A DNA stretch of 35,405 nucleotides, taken from NCBI GenBank assembly GCA_009773755.1, contig WSZJ01000027.1:1-35405 (forward strand), in the 5' to 3' direction. The first letter of the stretch is position 1. Each line of letters begins with the position of its first letter. The DNA is from Planctomycetota bacterium. GTDB taxonomy: Bacteria; Planctomycetota; MHYJ01; WSZJ01. Positions 18,701 through 26,600 of the stretch are shown piece after piece. The position numbers and the translations under genes are program-made. Below the pieces are notes generated by a model that worked only from the letters and a program-made list of their open reading frames with translations, was not told the origin of the DNA and did no database searches.

Positions 18701-19993
18701 CGCGAGATGCTCTTCGGCTTCGGCCAGCGTCTTTACTCGAAAGCGAAGTCGCACAAGGCTTCCGCTGAGAAGAACGACAAGGCGCTGTCGCGCGAAGAAC
18801 TGCTGGCTGAGAGCGCAGGAGCCTTCGAGCACGTCCTTTCCTGGTTCCCGGCGCACGAGGAGAACGACCGCGCGATGCTTTCGCTCTGCAGCGCCTACCT
18901 CGAGGCCGGCAAGTTCGACCTCGCCGACGGGGCCGCCCGCCTGGCCGCGGCGCGCTTCGTCAAGTCGCGCTTCCTCGACACGTTCGACTACACGCAGGCG
19001 TTCGCGCTCTTTGCCCAGAAGAAGTTCCCCGAGGCGCTCACGCTCTGCGACAAGCTGGAGACGTTCGATTACGGGGCGAAGGCGAACCCCGGCCCGGGCG
19101 TGATCCGGACGCAGGCGGTGCTGATGAAGGCGCAGATCTTCCACGCGAAAGGGGAGATGGACAAGGCCGTCGAGAACTACAAGAAGGTGAAGGAGAAGTC
19201 CGCGGACGCGGCTCGGTCGATCGCGTTCCTCGAGCGCGAGGCGATCTCGGTGAAAGACGTGACCGTGGCTCCGCTGGCGAAGGCCGCGGAGCTCGAGCTC
19301 GAATATGCGGGCGTCGCGGAAGCGCACGTCCGGGCCTACAAGGTCGACCTCACGATGCTCGCTCTCCGCCGGAAGAACCTCGTCGACGCGTCGACGGTCG
19401 AAGTCGCGGGGATCAAGCCCGTGTTCGAGAAGGCCTTCAAGCTCGACCATCCGAACGCCCGCCGCCGCGAGAAGCAGACGTTCACGCTCGACCTCAAGGA
19501 CCCCGGCGCCTACCTCGTCGGCGTCAAGGCCGGCGACTTCTTCGCTTCCGGCATCATCCTCCGCTCGAACCTGTCCATGGCCGTGCAGGAAGAGGCCGAC
19601 GGAAACGTCCGCGTGAACATCTCCGACATGGCCAGCGGCGGATTCGCCGAGAGCGTCAAGGTCACGATCTTCGGCACGGACGACCAGAAGATCGCCAGCG
19701 ACAAGACCGACCTCCGCGGCATCTGGGAAACCTCCGGAGTGCGCGGCCTCGCCATCGTCGTCGCCGAAAAGGACGGGCACGTCGCGATGCATCGCGGCGC
19801 GAGCGTCATCGGGATGATCGAGGACGCGAAGCGCAAGGCGGACGTGCCGGCGGCCGCGAAGAAACTCTCGGAGCAGCAGCAGGAACTGCTCGAGAAGGAG
19901 ACCCGGTCGGCCAACGACGAGATGGAAGACAACTACAACCGCAATCTACGGAACAAGCAGCAGGGAGTTGAAGTGGAACGGATGAAGAAATAA
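12794..19993 (+). CDS. Giant exported alpha-2-macroglobulin-like protein with N- and C-terminal TPR regions
   Basis: 2,399 residues. Residues 1-22 are a signal peptide (RRFALFAALLALICLVNA). Residues about 25-505 are TPR/tetratricopeptide-like helices. Macroglobulin domains begin near 517; MG2 is near 694 (ILTDRSLYGDGDEVKVRL), with further MG and bait-region-associated domains at about 990-1165. A Gly-rich stretch (about 1210-1245) precedes the alpha-2-macroglobulin core (YMWTSAEAGADGIATFRF, about 1250-1400). The helical domain that normally carries the Cys-Gly-x-Gln thioester starts near 1414 but has EGGDDLTRASDVATRL there, without Cys. A second TPR region (about 1815-2150) and another MG-like domain (about 2150-2330) follow; DLKDPGAYLVGVKAG echoes PKKDPGAYVVSASIG near residue 590, so the latter looks like an internal duplication. 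Known family members trap proteases in the periplasm; without the thioester it would act by bait/entrapment or purely structurally. Confidence 0.85.
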   Translation: MRQRRFALFAALLALICLVNADPPPSDARTAGETALKDRDYAKAETLLTQALGEAKSGQDEILILIATAQQNAKKNDEAIASLDRLVREYPASGLKMKALYKKGDLLAAKKEFALAGQIYDAQVAAVTAPERRKKIAMIYVEAGREFLNPKEAKDPTFVANYVAARNLLVKALELEALGVDEEGVRVDVMTCELKGGMDRNQLRKTCKEFFEKFPKAAKLDEALFAQGTALRDTGLPFDAKVAWLRIPAEFATSVRAAEALWSAALLHVNEAGQTGSLEELRRALPLLRRCSKDFAASEWGPKAGYLAGIALAQYEELRDEARKELAAFADGRAKDERAPEALLRVAWLWRADMDDAKAIATLEDFLKRFPDSPRWPEVRQAIADVRFEAAGRAFVRKDWAAARAAAEEFAVLHPTDGRAAAMSFRVGQTYAEEKKWKEAVEAWMRVATKFPAYNEGGQARFEAAKAYANELDDFETAMKELPKVGGSSHGPAQQFLQLLQNKSLALSSEKVFTGAETPAVKLTVRNVETVKFRFWTLDLKDYFEKRAATTGLESLEVAVIAPDKEWEVPVKDYRRFKEMKLDVELPKKDPGAYVVSASIGTQEAKTVVIVSDLATIARAGRSGATVVVQNLRTGERVENATVRMAADGKHVKTWKDDMRPSSLSILAESNGHLAFRDMALGALPIAPKREPRVLILTDRSLYGDGDEVKVRLVVRDTDGGAYLLPKDKNYILRAASGQGIVFHEATVALSKFGTAAMAFTMPKGLHSGVTVSVIEKALPQEKLLGAAQVAIAGAAWRFPHFEYIADDTPKFVGDNIDVTAILRDEWNRPMGGRWVRILAPGDLDWRDTMTGTDGTFAIQLRDTDRFYRDGVAAVQLNAENTADILRIPVLPRTPAITFDDESRVTEPVVAGEPKTIAFTAKKADDTAFTASFRWTVIRANEAGQRFPVAQGDVTSDKDGKAKFSWSANEAGVHTITVSTKDADGMPTRLQTAVAVMDDKEERKLRLLSGADTFEPGKPVELTVLSRLDKGLAFVTIEGEKVEQVLAVTLEKGKNAVKLNTPPPTTRDFSVTVMMMQGGKFHADVRDFALKAPEVKIEPEKKEVKPGEEIVVKVTAKPGSEVWLLSSAEITTGIDTGAFNPMRPGAYFAADSSVATAFSWQTQQVDPQLLAALAQLEQLDRGQSRRVMLEKNLDKFKDFAKEADHNEEEFAGGSGAGGRYGGRLGGKRNLVARGGGSQGSGRAPSAQPVPYMWTSAEAGADGIATFRFRAPGRREDIDLQAWSIDGGNAIATAEATVKVRASVFAEVRFPESAVEGEKTSAVVLLTNWSGAEGEASIVLNGAETKVKVPARSTAEKDIDWTAAPVASVSVDGAKQDVTVAMRAKGPSAANEKGGAFTARAELKVDGQGKTRIFVATSPAALLEALAEGGDDLTRASDVATRLIARLARHRVEKTDATKLAVMEFAALRAQGLADAAANDAAWPVLLYLAAAEAKAAEFDIEPDPALLKQRFAQATSDETKALILFALSRGKHAEYGFLFRLWRGVDTLSPRALACVALAMKAAGKTDEAKSALEKLAKSAKEDHWEAAASAQADSANTGYAATAVAALAMSEIDPAHALLPKARAWLLARRPRTAFERAALALAMQTTPDKGGVTEVKVDGQAVKRFGEVAATEGVIEPTGSGTFYAMASRETGVVPEPAVKVAVKRTAEWPRSIVEGKTAMPAAAAVKEPVENPSMGKVAAGHWFRVKYELTVTGPTTQYSVVELPRNTGLQFGKADLRVLLPPQAEAEKKIEVAFLAYADAPAAYPEVEVLAPGAAFREGWTWTHGERTTAGAILFEKKKWKECRDILLPLFEKGTLVDAVAAASARMLGYSAVELAENDTVVKYFEVLKEKAPGEVVPFDKIRAIAKAYAAVNEHERSMQVSGGACDAYFLQEANLAGALEDLGRMKESVAWMKTLLSDYPDSPLNREMLFGFGQRLYSKAKSHKASAEKNDKALSREELLAESAGAFEHVLSWFPAHEENDRAMLSLCSAYLEAGKFDLADGAARLAAARFVKSRFLDTFDYTQAFALFAQKKFPEALTLCDKLETFDYGAKANPGPGVIRTQAVLMKAQIFHAKGEMDKAVENYKKVKEKSADAARSIAFLEREAISVKDVTVAPLAKAAELELEYAGVAEAHVRAYKVDLTMLALRRKNLVDASTVEVAGIKPVFEKAFKLDHPNARRREKQTFTLDLKDPGAYLVGVKAGDFFASGIILRSNLSMAVQEEADGNVRVNISDMASGGFAESVKVTIFGTDDQKIASDKTDLRGIWETSGVRGLAIVVAEKDGHVAMHRGASVIGMIEDAKRKADVPAAAKKLSEQQQELLEKETRSANDEMEDNYNRNLRNKQQGVEVERMKK

Positions 19994-20000
19994 GAGCGGC

Positions 20001-21359
20001 TCAAAAGTCGATCTGCATCCGGACGATCAGCACGTCCTCGTGGTCGATCCGCTTTCCGGCGATGACGAGAGGGTTGTTCCTCCGGCCGTTGTATTCGAGG
20101 TAGGCGTACATCACGCTGAGCCGGACGTTGGCGTTCGGGTACCAGTTGATGCACGCCGCCATCTCGTCGACGTGCTGGGCGGACGTCAGCTTCGAAGTGA
20201 CCTCGTCGCGGGCCAGGTCGCCGGGGACGTTGAAGCGGGAGTAGCGGGCGACCAGTTCGAGGGCGCCGAAGGCGCCGCTGCCGCTGAAGATCGGCTTCTT
20301 CACGTTGGGCCGGTCCCAGTTCTTCTCCTCCATGGTGATGAACCACGACGCGGTCACGAACACCGCTTCGTGATTGCTGTGCCCGGCGCCGTCGGGCGCG
20401 CCCGAAAAACGGTACGTGTCCCGCGTCTTGATGTACTCGGCCTTCAGGCCCACCGGGCCGGCGAGCCAGGCCAGCTCGACGCAGAACCTGAAGCGGTCCC
20501 TGTCGAAGCGGACCTGGTCGGCGCGGGGGCCTCTCGCGACGAAGACGGTTTGCGAACTCGGCGGGGAGTACGTGTACGGGAGCACGCCCCTGGCCAGGCC
20601 GCGCTTCCCCCAGTTGACCGAGCATCCGGCGTGGACTCCCTTGATGAAATCAATTCCCGTCTTCGCGAACGGTCGCAACTGAAGGCGCGCGTAGAAGTCC
20701 TTGTCGCTGTTGTTCTCGGCGGCCTTGAGCGTGCCGTTGGCGATCATGAAGTTGTACTCGAGGATCTTCTCGAAGACTTCACCGTACACCATCGCACCGA
20801 GCTCATACCCGGGGACCAGGCGGTCCGAGGGGCCGCGCTCGGGCATGTCGATGAAGAGGGTGCTGGTCGTCTGCTCGATCGAGAAAGGCGCCTTGAACTG
20901 ACCCACCTTGACCTTGAGAAGGCTCCACCGCTCGAATGACACGTATGCGTCGTCGACCACAAACGCTGCGCTTCCGCTTCCGTTGATCTCGACCCGGAAC
21001 CCGAAGTCCTTCCAGATCCTCCCTTTCAGGTCGAGCTTCACTTCGCGGATCGAAAAGTTGTCGATCGAGATCCGCTGCGAGTTCGTGAAGTACTCGCGAT
21101 AGTGCACGAGGACGCGCCCGCCGATCTTGATTTCGAAATTTCCGTCCTGGCTTTTGGCCTGGAGTCCGTTCTTGAAGTAGACGTCGATCTTGTTGCTCAC
21201 TGCGGCCTCGGGCGACCCGGGTTCGGGTGTCTTGCCCGAGGTGTCCTCCTTCACTTTCAGCTTCTCTTCGAGCGCCTTCACCCGCTCCTCGATCGTCTCG
21301 GCCCCGGCAAAGGCGGCAAGGACGGCGAGGAACCCCAGCGTTCTCGACAGACGGTTCAT
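20001..21359 (-). CDS. Phosphate-selective porin O/P (OprP/OprO) family outer-membrane protein
   Basis: 452 residues from ATG 21359, which has a good Shine-Dalgarno (GGGAGG, 21369-21364). Signal peptide at about 1-21 (LGFLAVLAAFAGA), a short coiled coil (TIEERVKALEEKLKVKE) as in many trimeric porins, then FEIKIGGRVLVHYREYF, IREVKLDLKGRIWKDFGFRV and LLKVKVGQFKAPFSIEQTTS, the usual OprP-family signatures. The last residues MQIDF end in Phe, as expected for BAM-assembled barrels. Known role: anion-selective channel. It is divergent from the molybdoenzyme operon, so it might admit an oxyanion acceptor; that is inference. The stop is 7 nt from the convergent stop of the large protein. Confidence 0.85.
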   Translation of the reverse strand: MNRLSRTLGFLAVLAAFAGAETIEERVKALEEKLKVKEDTSGKTPEPGSPEAAVSNKIDVYFKNGLQAKSQDGNFEIKIGGRVLVHYREYFTNSQRISIDNFSIREVKLDLKGRIWKDFGFRVEINGSGSAAFVVDDAYVSFERWSLLKVKVGQFKAPFSIEQTTSTLFIDMPERGPSDRLVPGYELGAMVYGEVFEKILEYNFMIANGTLKAAENNSDKDFYARLQLRPFAKTGIDFIKGVHAGCSVNWGKRGLARGVLPYTYSPPSSQTVFVARGPRADQVRFDRDRFRFCVELAWLAGPVGLKAEYIKTRDTYRFSGAPDGAGHSNHEAVFVTASWFITMEEKNWDRPNVKKPIFSGSGAFGALELVARYSRFNVPGDLARDEVTSKLTSAQHVDEMAACINWYPNANVRLSVMYAYLEYNGRRNNPLVIAGKRIDHEDVLIVRMQIDF

Positions 21360-21363
21360 GTTG

Positions 21364-21369
21364 CCTCCC
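21364..21369 (-). promoter_or_regulatory. Shine-Dalgarno GGGAGG of the porin gene
   Basis: It is 4 nt from ATG 21359 and directly follows repeat copy B in the transcript. It rejects the long in-frame upstream extension that would run to 21701 through the repeat. Confidence 0.75.
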
Positions 21370-21372
21370 GAG

Positions 21373-21445
21373 TGGTGGGTCAGCTTTGTTTCGGTGGGTC
21401 GCGTCCGAAGGGCGCGACCCGCGGAAACAAGCGTGTCGAACCACT
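21373..21445. repeat. 73-bp palindromic repeat element, copy B
   Basis: Same length and same orientation relative to the downstream minus-strand gene as copy A. On the minus strand GGGTCGCG pairs perfectly with CGCGACCC around CCCTTCGGA, and flanking bases extend the stem imperfectly to almost the whole element, ending in AGTGGT-type terminal inverted repeats. It ends 3 nt before the porin Shine-Dalgarno, so it would form the 5' leader hairpin of the porin mRNA. Confidence 0.8.
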
Positions 21446-21451
21446 GAGGAC

Positions 21452-21552
21452 CGACCGCAAGTGCATTCCGCGTGCCCTGACGCGACGAGACTTGCGGTCG
21501 CGTCGTGAAGGCGATAGCGACCGTGGAATCGCGCCACATTCCGTGGAATTCC
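21452..21552 (+). promoter_or_regulatory. Overlapping inverted repeats in the leader region of the ttr-like operon
   Basis: CGACCGCAAGT (21452-21462) pairs perfectly with ACTTGCGGTCG (21490-21500), with an inner stem CGCGT/ACGCG (21469-21473 and 21480-21484). GGTCGC (21496-21501) can instead pair with GCGACC (21517-21522), which would break the first stem. CCGTGGAAT occurs at 21521 and 21541, and GGAATTCC at 21545-21552. The arrangement could be an attenuator-like leader or operator cluster; no promoter can be placed with confidence. The remaining 21553-21645 shows nothing clear. Confidence 0.4.
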
Positions 21553-21657
21553 GCGCACACATCGCGCGGCATCCGCATCGGGCCGCCGTCAATCCGTGTT
21601 TGTCGGGGAATGCCGATTGCGTTTCGAAACTGTCCGGCGGCCAGCGAGGAGTGGAAA

Positions 21658-22440
21658 ATGGACGAGAATCGGCCTGGTGACCCGGCGACGGCCGCTGACA
21701 CGCCCGTCGACCGGCGAACGTTCCTCGCCGCAGGCGCCGCCGCGGTCGCCGCAGTCGCGGGCTGCGGCCACGTTCAGCCGAGAGATCCCTCGGTTCGCTG
21801 GGGAATGATCATCGACCTGCGCCGCTGCGTCGGCTGCAAGGCCTGCACGGTTGCCTGCAAGGCGGAGAACCATACGCCCCCGGGCGTGGCCTACAACGTC
21901 GTGATGGAAGAGGAGACGGGCGAATACCCGCACGTGGCCCGCCGGTTCCTTCCGCGGCCCTGCATGCAGTGCGCCGTCCCTTCCTGCACCCAGGTCTGTC
22001 CCACCGGCGCGACCTGGTCGCGTCCTGACGGAATCGTCGCCGTCGACTACGACAAGTGCATCGGCTGCCGCTACTGCATCGCCGCCTGCCCCTACGGCGC
22101 ACGCTCCTTCGATTTCGGCGACACCTACAGCCCGGACCTGAACCCGCACGAGCGGCGGCCGTCGCCGGAATACGGCGAGCACCGCTCCCGCGAAAAGGGC
22201 AGTTCGCCGATCGGCAACGTGCGCAAGTGCACTTTCTGCCTCCACCGCCTCGCCGTCGGCCTGAGTCCGTCCTGCGCCGAGACCTGCATCGGTCACGCGA
22301 TCCACTTCGGCAATTTCGCGGACCCGGACGGACGCTGCACGGTGCACGGCGAGTCGCTCCGCGAATTGCTCGCGACGCGAGGCCACATGCGACTCAAGGA
22401 AGAACTGGGGAACGAGCCCTCCGTCTACTACCTGACATGA
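21658..22440 (+). CDS. ttrB: Tetrathionate reductase-like iron-sulfur subunit (TtrB/PsrB/DmsB family)
   Basis: 260 residues. Start ATG 21658 with GAGGAG at 21646-21651; the frame stays open upstream but that part lacks coding character. A Tat signal (VDRRTFLAAGAAAVAAVAGC) ends in a possible lipobox. Four cysteine groups for four [4Fe-4S] clusters are visible: CVGCKACTVACKAEN, CMQCAVPSCTQVCPTG, CIGCRYCIAACPYG, and CTFCLHRL with its partner Cys in SPSCAETC. WGMIIDLRRCVGC and the ending SVYYL closely resemble TtrB. There is an extra charged insert of about 25 residues before the last cluster group (NPHERRPSPEYGEHRSRE). It would pass electrons between the NrfD subunit and the catalytic subunit in the periplasm. 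The ttrC start follows 7 nt after its stop. Confidence 0.85.
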   Translation: MDENRPGDPATAADTPVDRRTFLAAGAAAVAAVAGCGHVQPRDPSVRWGMIIDLRRCVGCKACTVACKAENHTPPGVAYNVVMEEETGEYPHVARRFLPRPCMQCAVPSCTQVCPTGATWSRPDGIVAVDYDKCIGCRYCIAACPYGARSFDFGDTYSPDLNPHERRPSPEYGEHRSREKGSSPIGNVRKCTFCLHRLAVGLSPSCAETCIGHAIHFGNFADPDGRCTVHGESLRELLATRGHMRLKEELGNEPSVYYLT

Positions 22441-22447
22441 GGTCCCG

Positions 22448-23662
22448 ATGAAATCGCTGGGTTACGTCCTCCTGACCGCCCTCTCCGCCGCCGGATTGTG
22501 GGCGATCGGTGTCCGTTTCTCGGAAGGGCTTGCGGCGACGCACCTGACCCAGCACGTCCCCTGGGGCCTCTGGATTTCGCTCTATATCTATTTCATCGGC
22601 CTCTCCGCGGGCTCCTTCCTTCTCTCCACGCTCATCTACGTATTCGGAGTCCGGCGATTCGAGCCGGTGGGTCCGCTCGCGCTGCTCCAGGCGCTCGGCT
22701 GCATGATGATCGGGCTCTTCCTGATCTGGGTGGATCTGGGGAAGCCCAGCCGGTTCTTCAACGTGTTCTTCTACTTCAATGCTTCGTCCGTTCTCGCCTG
22801 GGAGTCCGTCCTCTACGTCCTCTACACGGCCATCATCCTGGCCGAGCTGTTCCTGCTCCTCCGGCCGGCGCTTGCGCGGCGTGCCCGGGACGGCGTGCGG
22901 CCGGCCTGGCTCTACCGCACTCTCGCGTTCGGAACGAATGTCCCCGACGAGGCCTGGATTGCCCGTGCCCGCCGCCGGGTCTTCGCTCTCGGCCTCCTCG
23001 GAATCCCCGTCGCCATCGGAGTTCACGGCGGCACCGGCGCCATCTTCGCCGTCGTGAAGTCGCGCCCGACCTGGCACACCGGGCTCTTTCCGATCGTATT
23101 TCTCGTCTCCGCCCTCGCGTCCGGCGGCGCCCTCCTCACCTTCCTCACCGCGGCGACGTCCAGCCTGCCGCAGGACCGCAAGATCGATATCGTCAAAGGG
23201 CTCGCGCGCTTCACCGTGGGAATCCTCGCGCTCGATCTCCTGCTGCTCGTCTCCGAAATGCTCGTCGTCTTCTACGGCGGCATGCCGGCCCACATCGCGG
23301 GTTGGCAGCAGATCCTCTTCGGCCCATTCTGGTGGGTCTTCTGGGGTGTCCAGCTCGTTCTCGGCGCTGCCGTGCCCCTCGTCCTCGTCGCAGCGCCGCG
23401 AACGCGCTCCTCCGTCCGATGGCTCGGCCTTGCAGGCGCGCTGGTCGTGATCGGCGTCGTCGGCGTCCGCCTCAACGTCGTCGTTCCGGCCCAGATCCCG
23501 CTGGAATTCGCCGGGCTCCCCGACGCCTACCACCACACTCGCTTCGCCCCCGGGTACTTCCCCAGCCTCAACGAATGGCTTGTCGGCCTCGGGACCGTCG
23601 CGCTCTTCGTGTGGCCTTTCCTCTTGTCGCGAAAAGTCCTCCCGCTCGAGGAGGCCGTATGA
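22448..23662 (+). CDS. ttrC: NrfD/PsrC/TtrC-family membrane quinol-oxidising subunit
   Basis: 404 residues, about 9-10 membrane helices. Characteristic NrfD motifs are HVPWGLWISLYIYFIGLSAG near residue 37, WVDLGKPSRFFNVFFYFN near residue 97 and a late Glu/Met helix (LLLVSEMLVVFYGG). Known role: anchors the molybdoenzyme and takes electrons from menaquinol. Compared with TtrC of enterobacteria (about 340 residues) it has a longer cytoplasmic loop around residues 140-180 (RPALARRARDGVRPAWLYR). Its last codons overlap the first codon of ttrA (ATGA), so translation is coupled. AGGT stands 6 nt before the ATG, a weak ribosome site. Confidence 0.85.
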   Translation: MKSLGYVLLTALSAAGLWAIGVRFSEGLAATHLTQHVPWGLWISLYIYFIGLSAGSFLLSTLIYVFGVRRFEPVGPLALLQALGCMMIGLFLIWVDLGKPSRFFNVFFYFNASSVLAWESVLYVLYTAIILAELFLLLRPALARRARDGVRPAWLYRTLAFGTNVPDEAWIARARRRVFALGLLGIPVAIGVHGGTGAIFAVVKSRPTWHTGLFPIVFLVSALASGGALLTFLTAATSSLPQDRKIDIVKGLARFTVGILALDLLLLVSEMLVVFYGGMPAHIAGWQQILFGPFWWVFWGVQLVLGAAVPLVLVAAPRTRSSVRWLGLAGALVVIGVVGVRLNVVVPAQIPLEFAGLPDAYHHTRFAPGYFPSLNEWLVGLGTVALFVWPFLLSRKVLPLEEAV

Positions 23663-26600
23663 AGAACTCGCGCCGGAAATTCCTGAAGGACGCGGCGCTT
23701 CTCGGCGCAACGCCGATGCTGGCGCGCGCGGAAGCGCCGGCCGCCTCCGAAGGGGCCGGGATCGAGTATCACCGTAACGACCCCGACAAAATGATCTTCA
23801 GCGTGTGCCTCGGCTGCAATACGGGCTGCCCGACGAAGTTGAAGATCGAGGAAGGGACGATCGTGAAGATCGACGGGAGCCCGTACACGCCCTGGACGCG
23901 CGTGCCTCATGTGGCGTACGCGACGCCGCTGGCGGAGGCGGCGCGGCTGGAGGGGGCGATCTGTCCGAAGGGGCAGGCGGGAATGATGACGGTGTACGAC
24001 CCGTACCGGCTGAGGAAGGTGCTCAAGCGGGACGGGCCGCGCGGCTCGATGCGGTGGAAGACGATCGACTTTCACCAGGCGGTGAACGAGATCGTGGACG
24101 GCGGGCGGCTGTTCGCAAACCTGCCGGGGGAAGAGAGCAGGGAAGTCGAAGGGCTGAAGGCGCTGCGCGCGCTGCGCGAGCCGAAGCTTGCGGACGAAAT
24201 GTCGAAGGCCGTCGCGGAGATCTGGAAGTCGGCGGACAAGAAAACCGCGGTCGCGGCGTTCCGCGAAAAATTCAAGGACCATCTCCACCTGCTCATCGAC
24301 CCCGAGCACCCGGACTTCGGCCCGAAGAACAACCAGTTCCTCTGGATTCACGGGCGGCTGAAAGGCGGCCGCAGCGAATTCTTCAAGCGCTTCGTCCAGG
24401 ACGGCCTGGGCTCGGCCAACTTTCACGGACATACGACGGTCTGCCAGGGCTCGCTCTATTTCGCGGGGAAGGCGATGTCCGAACAGTGGACGAAGGACGG
24501 CTGGGCGGGCGGCGAGAAGTTCTTCTGGCAGGCGGACCAGAGCGGCGCGGAATTCATCATCTTCGTCGGCTCGTCGCCCTTCGAGGCGAACTATCCGCCG
24601 CTGCGCACTCCGAACATCACCGAAGGGCTGACGAGCGGGCGCCTGAAAATTGCGGTCGTGGACCCGAGGTTTTCGAAGACGGCGGCGAAGGCGTGGAAGT
24701 GGATCCCCGCCCGTCCCGGGACGGAGGGGGCGCTCGCGCTGGGCATGATCCGGTGGATCCTGGAGAACGGCCGGCACGACGTGCGCTACCTGTCCAATGC
24801 CAACAAGGCTGCCGCCGCCGCGGACGGAGAGCCGACCTGGAGCAACGCGTGCTGGCTCGTGAAGGAGGACGGGACATTCCTCCGGAGCCAGGACAAGTTC
24901 GTGGCAATTCACGAAGGCCGTCCTGTTTCCTTCGACCCCAACGACGTCGCCACGGCCGCCCACGGCGACCTTCTCTTCTCGGGAGAAGTCGAAGGGCGGC
25001 GCGTGCGCACTTCGCTCCGGCTTCTTCTCGACGAGGCGACGCGCAAGACCGTCGAGCAGTGGGCGGAGATCTGTGGAATCGCCCCGGCCGACATCGTGGA
25101 CCTCGCGCGGGAGTTCACGTCTCACGGCAAGAAGGCCGCCGCCGACGCCCACCGGGGCGTCTCCCAGCACACCAACGGCTTCTACAACTGCCTCGCCTGG
25201 AACTCGCTCAATCTCCTCATCGGCAACTACGACTGGCGCGGCGGCATGGTCAAGGCATCCACGTACAAGACCACCGCCGGCGCTTTCGACTTCGCCAATC
25301 CGGACAGGCTCAAGACCTTCGGCCTGGGACTGCTCCGCGAGCGAAAGTTCGAGGAAACGACGCTCTTCGACGGCGTCTATCCCGCAAAGCGTCCCTGGTT
25401 CCCCAACGCGACCGACATCTACCAGGAGCTGCTGCCTTCGGCGGGGAGCGCGTACCCGTACCCGGTCAAGGCGCTTCTCCTGTACATGGGAACGCCCGGA
25501 TACTCCCTCCCTGCAGGGAACACGCAACTCCGCGTGCTCGCGGACCTCAAGAGCCTGCCCCTTTTCGTCGCCTCCGACATCGTCATCGGGGAGTCCTCGA
25601 TGTACGCCGACTACATCATCCCCGACCTCGCGTTCTACGAGCGCTGGGAGTTCCACGGGTCGCATCCGAACAACATCTGGAAGGTGCAACCCGTGCGGCA
25701 GCCGGTGATCGCGCCCCTGACGGAGACCGTGACGGTCTTCGGCGAGCCGATGCCCATCTCGCTGGAAGCGTTCATGCTCGCGGTCGCGGAGAGAATGAAA
25801 CTCCCCGGTTTCGGTGGCGAACTCCGGCGGCCTGAGGACTTCTACCTGCGCGGCGTGGCGAACATCGCGGTCGACGGCACGCCGGTGGCGGAAGCGTCGG
25901 ACGAAGAACTTGCCCTCTTCGAAAAAGCGCGGCGGCACCTGCCTCCTTCGGTCTTCGACCTCGCGAAATGGAAGGCGGCGGCGGGGCCGCACTGGAAACG
26001 CGTGGTGACGGTGCTCAACCGCGGCGGGCGCTACGAGGACTACGAGAAGGCCTTCGACGGCGCGCTGGTCAAGAACCGGTACGGGAAGCAGATCAACCTC
26101 TACTGCGAGAAGGTCGCGAAGACGAAGGACTCGATGACCGGCAAGCCCCTCGGCGGGGTGGCCGCCTGGCTGCCGATTTCCGACAGCCTGGGCCGCCCGT
26201 TCGGGATGAAGGATGGGGATCTCCACCTGATCACCCACCGCGAGATCTTCCAGACCAAGAGCCGAACCGCAGGGAATCCCTGGCTTCGCGAGCTTCAACC
26301 CGAGAACTCCCTCCTCGTCAGCGTCCGAGACGCGCGCCGGCTCGGACTCCGCACCGGAGACCGGGTCCGCGTCGTCTCCGACTCGAATCCCGAGGGCGTC
26401 TGGGACCTGCCCAACTCCGGCAAGCGCCCGATGATCGGGCGCGTCCAGGCGATCCAGGGGATGCGCCCCGGCGTCGTCTCCTTCTCCCTCGGACACGGCC
26501 ACTGGGCCTACGGCGCCTGCGACGCCTGGATCGACGGCAGCCTCGTTCCCGGCGATCCCCTCCGCGGCGCGGGCGTTCACGCCAACGCCGCCATGGCGAC

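Noticed and set aside
19994..20000. Bidirectional terminator between the giant gene and the porin gene
   Set aside because: Only 7 nt separate the stops and no stem with a T-run is visible on either strand.
21505..21657. Upstream start for the FeS subunit adding 51 residues
   Set aside because: The stretch has no coding character, lies in the inverted-repeat leader, and ATG 21658 has GAGGAG and a Tat signal.
22498..23658. Extended N-terminus for the catalytic molybdoenzyme subunit
   Set aside because: It reads through the NrfD gene in another frame as Arg/Pro-rich noise. ATG 23659 has GGAGG and a Tat signal.
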